A program made the position numbers and the translations under genes. The notes under the pieces are model-generated. The model saw only the letters and a list, made by a program, of their open reading frames with translations. It made no database searches and was not told the origin of the DNA. A stretch of DNA of 64,000 bases from CAVQJU01 sp963755195 (GTDB taxonomy: Bacteria > Acidobacteriota > Vicinamibacteria > Vicinamibacterales > CAVVIG01): positions 372,001 through 436,000 of the forward strand of contig CAVWIZ010000008.1 of NCBI GenBank assembly GCA_963755195.1. Direction: 5' to 3'. Positions 57,956-64,000 of this stretch are shown here, piece after piece (the stretch's first letter is position 1; each line of letters begins with the position of its first letter).

Positions 57956-58396
57956 ATGGAGCCCATGATGACTCGCACGTTCTGGATCTCGGCGTTGTGT
58001 CTGGTGGCGGCCGCCGTGGCCGGGGCGGCGGGGCAGCATTCGACGGCAGACAAGCCGCCGCCGCTGCTGACGCCGTCGCTCGCCGGCCGCGACAATTTCA
58101 TCTCGTACTGTTCGCCGTGCCATGGACGCGATGGTACCGGCACCGGCCCGGTGGCTGCCGTGCTCAAGACGAGGCCAGCGGATCTGACCAGGCTCGCGCG
58201 GCGCGCCGGCGGAACGTTTCCGGCGGCGCGTGTCACGGCGTTCGTGACCAACGGCGGCACGAACATCGCGGCGCACGGCTCGAGCGACATGCCGGTCTGG
58301 GGACCGACGTTCATGGCGTTCGAACCGTCCGACAAGCTGGTGAAGATCAGAATCGAGAACGTCGTCCGCTACATCGAGTCGCTTCAGGACAAGTGA
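57956..58396 (+). CDS. exported c-type cytochrome
   Basis: 146 residues: signal peptide (FWISALCLVAAAVAGAAGQ), then a class-I-like cytochrome c with haem motif SYCSPCHGRDGTG, and distal Met region DMPVWGPTFMAF followed by VVRYIESLQ. A single haem, periplasmic. Start taken at ATG 57956; ATG 57965 or 57968 is possible. In one operon with two usp genes and another cytochrome. Confidence 0.88.
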   Translation: MEPMMTRTFWISALCLVAAAVAGAAGQHSTADKPPPLLTPSLAGRDNFISYCSPCHGRDGTGTGPVAAVLKTRPADLTRLARRAGGTFPAARVTAFVTNGGTNIAAHGSSDMPVWGPTFMAFEPSDKLVKIRIENVVRYIESLQDK

Positions 58397-58437
58397 TGGC
58401 GGCGGGCGAAGCGAGAGTAGACGGAACGGAGAAGTGC

Positions 58438-58824
58438 ATGACGACTCGACTCGGCACGCTCACCATCGTGATGTTACTGCTCGCTGCGGGCGCCGCGGGC
58501 GCGCAGACGGCGCGAACCGCGCCCATGATGCGCCAGAAACTGGCGCACACGCAGCGGCTGCTCGAAGCGCTCACCACCAGCAACTACGAGTTGCTCGCCC
58601 GCGAAAGCGCGGAACTGTCGCGCATCGCCGAATCGCCGCGATGGGCCGAGCTGAAGACGCGCGAGCTGAGGCCGTCCACGGACGGTTTTCTCAAGGCAGT
58701 GGCCGACCTGGCGGCCGCGTCGAAAGAGCGCGATCTGGATGCGGCGGCGGCCAGCTACAGCACGCTGGTGACGACGTGCTATCAATGCCACAAGCGCCTC
58801 AAAGGCATGCGGATCGCCAGGTGA
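58438..58824 (+). CDS. exported cytochrome c' -like protein
   Basis: 128 residues: signal peptide (IVMLLLAAGAAGAQ), helices (KLAHTQRLLEALTTSNYELL, LKTRELRPSTDGFLKAVADL) and a C-terminal haem motif TTCYQCHKRLKG, the layout of class II cytochromes. A larger relative lies at 41660. It could carry electrons or bind NO or CO. Start at ATG 58438 after AACGGAGAAG. Confidence 0.85.
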   Translation: MTTRLGTLTIVMLLLAAGAAGAQTARTAPMMRQKLAHTQRLLEALTTSNYELLARESAELSRIAESPRWAELKTRELRPSTDGFLKAVADLAAASKERDLDAAAASYSTLVTTCYQCHKRLKGMRIAR

Positions 58825-58854
58825 CCGCGTGCGCTGAATGGACAGGAGAGACCC

Positions 58855-59208
58855 GTGAGCACGTCGACCCAGACTTCCGCCGGCTCGGCCCGACCGATCG
58901 TCTACTGGCATCGAGACCTGCCACCCGGCAGCGCGGAAATCATGGGCGAACACACCGTCGAAGCCACCAGCAGCCGGGTGGAGGGCACGATCGCTCATCG
59001 CGATGAATTGTGGGAGCGCTGCTATCAAGAGCTCATGGCACAGGCCCGCATCCGGCTGGAACAAGAAGTGGCGCGCCTCGAGGGAGATTACGCGCACGTT
59101 CTCGAAGAAGTCATCGATGCGCGTCGTGACGACAGGACGGGCGAGACGTGGCTGCGCGGCCGCTTCACCTACGTCTTGTATAAGCAGCCCGGCCGCAATC
59201 AGCCGTAG
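58855..59208 (+). CDS. protein of unknown function, end of the tonB-usp operon
   Basis: 117 residues from a GTG after ACAGGAGAG: YWHRDLPPGSAEIMGEHTVE, then a helical EELMAQ-like stretch (ERCYQELMAQARIRLEQEVA) and a final strand pair (RGRFTYVLYKQPG). Cytoplasmic and soluble; no family recognised. A hairpin follows 38 nt after the stop. Confidence 0.65.
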   Translation: MSTSTQTSAGSARPIVYWHRDLPPGSAEIMGEHTVEATSSRVEGTIAHRDELWERCYQELMAQARIRLEQEVARLEGDYAHVLEEVIDARRDDRTGETWLRGRFTYVLYKQPGRNQP

Positions 59209-59245
59209 CGGTGGCCACGATCATCTCGCTTTGCACACCGTTCTA

Positions 59246-59269
59246 GCGCTGTTCGCTTCTGAACAGCGC
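59246..59269 (+). terminator. hairpin after the tonB-usp-cytochrome operon
   Basis: GCGCTGTTC/GAACAGCGC, a 9-bp perfect stem with loop GCTTCT, 38 nt after the last stop of the operon. No T-run follows. Confidence 0.5.
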
Positions 59270-59318
59270 GACCACCGTCCCACCGCTAAGGTGACAGTGA
59301 GAAAGAGGGTGGTCCATT

Positions 59319-59460
59319 GAAACGGGCGGTGGCAATGGCGCCGGCATCGGCGCGGGGGTCGGGGCGGCTGCTGGCACGGGCGTCGCGGCGGCTACGGGAA
59401 AGATGGACGTCGACATGCCCGCCGCAACCCTGCTTCGGTTTTCCCTGACCAGCCCGGTCG
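59319..59460 (+). pseudogene. C-terminal fragment of a glycine-zipper-type protein
   Basis: Reads ETGGGNGAGIGAGVGAAAGT then GKMDVDMPAATLLRFSLTSP, the Gly-rich zipper plus conserved DxPAxTxLxFxL end seen in some exported proteins. A stop precedes it in frame and there is no start. The rest of 59209-59544 holds only the hairpin above. Confidence 0.4.
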
Positions 59461-59544
59461 GCATTCCGCACTAGGTCTTTCGCCGTCCACGTCGAAGTGC
59501 CCTTTTGAACGGCCCACTCGGGCCCGTGCTGATAACGTGAACCT

Positions 59545-59718
59545 ATGGCCTCTCGCGGTTCCGCAACGCTCCGGCGATTGACACTCCAGGTCGAGCGCGC
59601 TGTGGCAACGCAGGCCCAGTTCAGGACGCTGTTGGCCGTCGCCACGTCCACCCTCGCCGATCACCGGCAAGACCTGCGCACGGTGAAGGCTCATATGAAA
59701 CGCTCAGTCCACCGATGA
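59545..59718 (+). CDS. small basic protein
   Basis: 57 residues, helical and basic: GSATLRRLTLQVERAVATQA, then LAVATSTLADHRQDLRTVKA. The stop overlaps the next start by 4 nt (ATGA), which supports both frames as real and coupled. No family recognised. Confidence 0.5.
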   Translation: MASRGSATLRRLTLQVERAVATQAQFRTLLAVATSTLADHRQDLRTVKAHMKRSVHR

Positions 59719-59903
59719 CGTCGCTGATGCCAGGCCAACGCTGCGAGATCTGCGGCGGCTCGCTCGTCCCCCCGTTCCTGCTTCGCACGAGAGTGCCCGT
59801 CTCACTCGAGTCCGAAACACCGGACTACGCGTGCATCGAGTGCCAGACTCCGCATTCCTGGCGTGGCAACCCGCCACGCCTGTCGAGTTCGCGCGCCGAA
59901 TAG
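59715..59903 (+). CDS. small zinc-binding protein
   Basis: 62 residues: GQRCEICGGSLVPPFLLRTR, then DYACIECQTPHSW, two CxxC knuckles 40 residues apart. The start overlaps the preceding small gene. It resembles the zinc-ribbon protein at 50079 in general type only. Confidence 0.55.
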   Translation: MTSLMPGQRCEICGGSLVPPFLLRTRVPVSLESETPDYACIECQTPHSWRGNPPRLSSSRAE

Positions 59904-60093
59904 TCGCCGCGTCTCCGTTTCAACCTCGAAGATCTCGTCGACGGTCACTGTGCGCTATTGCACAGTCCAACTCGTGACCGCCGAATACAGTGGAGCCAGG
60001 CTCAGGCGATGCGGCGCGCTTGCGGTGTCGGCGGGGCTGCCACTCGGTCGGCGCTCGCGGGGACAGACATGCGGGGCTTGAGGAAGGCGTGGC

Positions 60094-62630
60094 GTGGCAA
60101 CTCTCCTGATTGTTGATGATCTCTCCACGAGCCGGCAGATCCTGAAGGCACGCCTGGGCGGGCACGGCCACCGCCTGCTCGAGGCCGCGAACGGCCATGA
60201 AGGGCTGGCGGCCGTGCACGCCGAGCATCCCGACCTCGTGATTACGGACGTGCTCATGCCGCTGATGGACGGGTATGAGTTCGCGAGAGCTTTGCGGTTC
60301 GATCCGACGACCCGCGAGATTCCGGTGGTGTTCTACACGGCCCATCATGGCCAGCGCGACGCCCGGGCGCTGGCCATCTCCACCGGCGCGTCGTACGTCC
60401 TGACCAAACCCGCCAGCACTGCGGAGGTCTTGGCGGTGGTCGACCGCGCGCTCGCCGGCGAATCGGTGCTGACGCCGCCGCCGGCCGCGGTCCAGCCGCA
60501 GGCGGCCTCGGATGACGAGCACCTGCGATTGCTGGCCGACCAGCTTTCTGACACAGCCGGCGACTTGAGAACCTCGAACGCCCGGTTGAGGGCGTTGATC
60601 AATATCGGCCTCGAGCTCGCGTCAGAGCGGGCGCCGGATCGACTGCTCGAAAACGTGTGCGTCGCGGCGTGCGATCTGTTTCGCGCGTCATCCGTCACGA
60701 TCGGCATCCTCGATCGGCACGAAGGCGCCGTCCAACGGTTCGTCACCTACGGCGTGGACGGCGCCGCCTGGATCAAGACCGCGGATTCGGTCTCGGGGAT
60801 CCTGGGGACGGTGGTCGCCGAGCGACGCGCGATGCGTGGGGACAACCGGAACGACGGCACGCCACGTCTCCAACTGCCGGGTCCCTCCTCGGACGTGGAC
60901 GCCTATCTGGCGGTGCCCATCGCGTCGCCCACGCACGTGTACGGGTGGATGTGTCTCGTGGGCAATGAGAACAAGACGTTCACCGAGAACGATGAACATC
61001 TGACGATGGCGCTCTCGGGGCTCGTCGGCCGGATCTATGAAAACGCGCATCTCTCAGAGGTCGCGCAGCAGCGAGCCCGCGCGCTCGAGCAGGAGATTCT
61101 CGAACGCACACAGGCCGAAGCCGCGCTGCGACTGAGCGAGCGGCTCAATCGCAATCTGGTCGAGCACCTGCCGCAACGCATCGTCGTCAAAGATCGCCAA
61201 TCGGTGGTGCTGTTCTGCAACGCGAACTACGCCGCCGACATGGGCCTGTCGCCCGCCGACGTCGTGGGCAAGAACGCGTCGACATGTGATCCACGCCCCG
61301 TCGCCGAGACCGACGAGGCCGACGATCAAGACGTCATGGCCAAGGGGACGGTCACGACCCTCGAGGCGCTGTATCACGTCGGCGGGCACGAACGCTGGCT
61401 GCACACCGTCAAGGTGCCCTATCGAGACGAGCTCGGCGACATCATCGGCTTGCTGGTGGTCTTCGAGGACATCACCGAACGCCGGACGCTCGAAGCGCAG
61501 TATCGACAGGCCCAGAAGATGGAAGCCATCGGTCATCTGGCCGGCGGAGTGGCGCACGATTTCAACAATCTGGTGACCGTGATTCTCGGGTACAGCGGCT
61601 TGCTGCTGGCCGACGAGCAGGATGAGCGTAAACAGGGGGACCTCACCGAGATCAACCACGCGGGCACACGGGCTCAGGGACTCACGCGTCAGTTACTGGC
61701 CTTCAGCCGCAAGGAGATCATCGAGCTGACAACGTTCGATCTCAACGTCGTCGTCACCGAGATGCAGCCGATGCTCGGGCGCCTCATCAGGGAGGATGTG
61801 AAGATCGTCCTGAGCCTGCGGAGCGAACCGGTGACGGTGCAAGCCGACCGTGGACAGATGGAGCAGATGATCCTGAACCTCACGCTGAACGCGCGGGATG
61901 CCATGCCGACCGGCGGCACGTTGACCATCGCGACGGCCACCGTCGAGATCGATGAGCACTACGCCAAGACTCACGTCGGCGCGACACCCGGGCCGTACGT
62001 GTTGCTGACGGTGTCTGATACGGGAACGGGCATGACGCCGCAGGTTCAGTCGCGGCTGTTCGAGCCCTTTTTCACGACCAAGGGAGCCGGCAAAGGGACC
62101 GGGCTTGGCCTCGCGACCGTCCACGGCATCGTCACGCGAAGCGGCGGCCACGTGGGCGTCTATAGCGAGGTCGATCGGGGCACGTCATTGAAGGTCTATA
62201 TGCCACTGGTGGAAGCCGCGGACGCGGCGGTCGCCGTGTCCCCGACGCTGGTGCGACCCCCGACGGGGGGGAGACGGTGCTCGTCGTGGAGGATGAGAAA
62301 GGGCTGCGCGAACTCACCTGCAGACTGCTCCGCAAGCTGGGCTATACGGTCCTGGTCGCCGCGAACGCGGCGGAGGGGCTGCAGTTGTGCCATGAGACGC
62401 CGGGCATCGACGTGCTCCTGACGGATGTCGTCATGCCGGGCGGCAGTGGACCGGAGTTGACACGCCAAGTGGCCGCCGTCCGCCCCGGACTCAAGGTCAT
62501 CTTCATGTCCGGCTACACCGAAGACACCATCGCCCACCACGGCATCCTCAATCCCGGGATCGCATTCCTCAACAAGCCCTTCACGGCGGACACGCTCGGA
62601 CGCAAGGTTCGCGAGGTGCTCGACCGATAG
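60094..62630 (+). CDS. hybrid histidine kinase REC-GAF-PAS-HisKA-HATPase-REC, one missing base
   Basis: About 845 residues. N-terminal receiver (IVDDLSTSRQ, Asp52 in LVITDVLMPLMDG, Lys in YVLTKPAS), GAF domain (RALINIGLELASERAPDRLL), PAS (LVEHLPQRIVVKDRQSVVLF), HisKA with phospho-His near 488 in GGVAHDFNNLVTVILGYSG, HATPase (NLTLNARDAM, VSDTGTGM, GTGLGLATVH) and a C-terminal receiver (VVEDEKGLREL, LLTDVVMPGGSG, FLNKPFTAD). One base is missing in the G-run at 62265-62271, the only apparent deletion in the window. Starts at GTG 60094. It could phosphorylate the orphan receivers or the NtrC-type protein. Confidence 0.88.
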
Positions 62631-62737
62631 CCGCGATGAAGCGTCCCGGCTTGCACGTTCTCGCATCGGTGCCATTCGAGCTCACGACAATCTGGAGCGA
62701 TTGACTCGTTCTCGCCTTCGACGTCATCCTGCCTTGT

Positions 62738-63814
62738 ATGAACACCGAGCATTTCAGCGAGCAGAGCTTCCGCAGCCAGGTCCGCGTGCTCGTGATGATG
62801 GCCGCGACCGCACTCGGCCTGTATTTCTGCTACCGGATGGCGCTGCCATTCGTGCCGGCTCTGACGTGGGCGATGACGCTCGCGGTCCTGTTCATGCCGG
62901 TCTACCGGTGGCTGAAGTCCAAGGTGAAACGCGCCAGCCTGGCGGCTGCGCTTCTGGTCCTGGCGATCGGCCTGGTGGTGATCGTGCCCGCGACGTTCGT
63001 GGGGCAACGGGTCGTCTCGGAAGCCGCGGCGGGCGCCGACGCCATCAGCGCCAGGGTCGAGGCCGGCGAGTGGCAGCGCTTTCTCGACGACCACCCGCGC
63101 GTCGCGCCCATTGCCCGGCGCATCGGGCGGCGGATCGACCTGCCCGGCACGATCAGCGCGATCGCGACATCGCTGACGAATGCCGCCGGCGCCTTCATCA
63201 CGGGCTCCGTGAGGCAAGCGGTCGATCTGCTGCTGACGTTCTATCTGTTGTTCTACTTTCTACGCGACGAGCGCGCAGCGCTTTCGTTGCTGCGCTTTCT
63301 GTCGCCTCTCCCCAAGAAGGAAATGGACACGCTGCTCAGCCGCCTGGGCGACACCGTCTACGCCACGATGTACGGCACGTTGACGGTCGCTGCCGCCCAG
63401 GGCTCGTTGGGAGGACTGATGTTCTGGTGGCTGGGTCTGCCCGCGCCCCTGCTGTGGGGACTCGTGATGGCCGTGCTGGCCGTGGTCCCGGTCATGGGTG
63501 CGTTTGTCGTGTGGATTCCGGCCGCCCTCTTCCTGGCGCTCGAAGGCAGCTGGGTGAAGGCGCTGATTCTTGCCGTCTGGGGCGGGGTGGTCGTCGGCGG
63601 GATCGATAACGTGATCTATCCCATCCTGGTGGGCAACCGGTTGAAGCTCCACACGATCCCCGCGTTCATGGCGATCGTCGGCGGCCTGATCGTGTTCGGT
63701 CCGTCCGGCCTGATTCTGGGGCCCATGGCCCTCACCGCCACTGTGCTGCTGCTCGAGACTTGGCGGAGCCCAACCGAGGACGCCGATCAGGCGGCGCTGC
63801 CACGCGAACGATAG
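62738..63814 (+). CDS. AI-2E family (PerM/YdiK-like) membrane protein
   Basis: 358 residues with about seven spans and the family layout: two N-terminal spans (ATALGLYFCYRMALPFVPAL), a central soluble part, and a C-terminal block with LLLTFYLLFYFLRDERAALS, GDTVYATMYGTLTVAAAQGS, VMAVLAVVPVMGAFVVWIPA and VYPILVGNRLKLHTIPAF-like IYPILVGNRLKLHTIPAFMA. Members are exporters of unclear substrate (autoinducer-2 or Na+/H+ exchange claimed). Convergent with the gene at the right edge. Confidence 0.9.
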   Translation: MNTEHFSEQSFRSQVRVLVMMAATALGLYFCYRMALPFVPALTWAMTLAVLFMPVYRWLKSKVKRASLAAALLVLAIGLVVIVPATFVGQRVVSEAAAGADAISARVEAGEWQRFLDDHPRVAPIARRIGRRIDLPGTISAIATSLTNAAGAFITGSVRQAVDLLLTFYLLFYFLRDERAALSLLRFLSPLPKKEMDTLLSRLGDTVYATMYGTLTVAAAQGSLGGLMFWWLGLPAPLLWGLVMAVLAVVPVMGAFVVWIPAALFLALEGSWVKALILAVWGGVVVGGIDNVIYPILVGNRLKLHTIPAFMAIVGGLIVFGPSGLILGPMALTATVLLLETWRSPTEDADQAALPRER

Positions 63815-63832
63815 CCCAACATCACTCCCGGG

Positions 63833-64000
63833 TTACGACGATTCCGTGTCGTCGGCTGGCGCCCGGCTGATCGCGGCATACATCTGGCCGTCCGGCCTGA
63901 AGCGCAGCACGAGCTCGACCTTGGCGGGCATCTGGGGATCCCCGAGGATTCGCATGATCGTGATGATCGAGCCCCCTGGGGCCTTTCGCGTCTCGAGCGG
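63833..64000 (-). CDS. C-terminal end of an unidentified protein, cut by the window edge
   Basis: A minus-strand frame enters from the right edge and stops at 63833. The visible 55 residues read GSIITIMRILGDPQMPAKVE, LVLRFRPDGQMYAAISRAPA, then DDTESS. The strand-rich, high-GC codon pattern looks coding, but no family can be named from this part. Confidence 0.45.
   Translation of the reverse strand, partial: PLETRKAPGGSIITIMRILGDPQMPAKVELVLRFRPDGQMYAAISRAPADDTESS

Noticed and set aside
59860..59880. GGCGTGGC/GCCACGCC hairpin as a terminator
   Set aside because: It lies inside the coding sequence of the small zinc-binding protein, well before the stop.
1..64000. Prophage, CRISPR array or conjugative element
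   Set aside because: No integrase, terminase, relaxase, cas gene or regularly spaced repeat was found; the only mobile-type feature is the 166-bp MITE-like element.

Overview
The window is high-GC (roughly two thirds G+C) bacterial chromosome with almost no mobile DNA. I recognise no marker that fixes the taxon. The mix of sigma-54 regulators, TonB-family proteins, universal stress proteins, c-type cytochromes, PKD/FN3 secreted proteins and ADP-forming acyl-CoA synthetase would suit an Acidobacteriota-like (possibly Vicinamibacteria) soil or sediment organism, but that is inference. Fourteen single-base indels break otherwise conserved genes (13 extra bases, 1 missing base, 9 of them between 3.9 and 8.3 kb). 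They look like residual sequencing error more than decay, so these genes are described as if intact.

Left arm (1-14.7 kb): a TPR protein and a receiver face a chemotaxis cluster, cheB-mcp-cheA-cheW-cheR-cheD-cheY-cheX-cheB, followed by a convergent histidine kinase/NtrC-type pair and a second chemoreceptor. No flagellar or pilus gene is present. Middle left (14.9-22 kb): two tRNA genes with copies of a tRNA 3' end, a toxin-antitoxin pair, a multicopper oxidase, a large PKD/FN3 secreted protein, and several gene fragments (bactofilin, BNR-like, cytochrome c, Crp).

From about 22 kb to the right end the window is a stress and energy island. It contains two cation P-type ATPases, six universal stress protein genes, two CBS-pair proteins, a three-BON protein, a DUF4342 protein, a Crp/Fnr regulator, two TonB-like proteins, c-type cytochromes, an L,D-transpeptidase, an M15/YcbK-like protein, an ADP-forming acyl-CoA synthetase, single-domain receivers, an NtrC-type activator, a Fis-domain-only protein, PAS-type kinases and two small single-span membrane peptides that look related.

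The most striking feature is regulatory. Upstream of most transcription units in the island, and of cheB and the second mcp, there is a GG-N10-GC element with a good -24/-12 (sigma-54) match. Several of these promoters also carry an 18-bp dyad close to CTGCCGG-4-CGGCAG at positions typical of activator sites. I read this as one sigma-54 regulon, probably run by the NtrC-type protein at 53.9-55.3 kb, that couples universal stress proteins, envelope remodelling, cation transport and electron transfer. In content, though not in mechanism, it resembles the actinobacterial DosR dormancy regulon.
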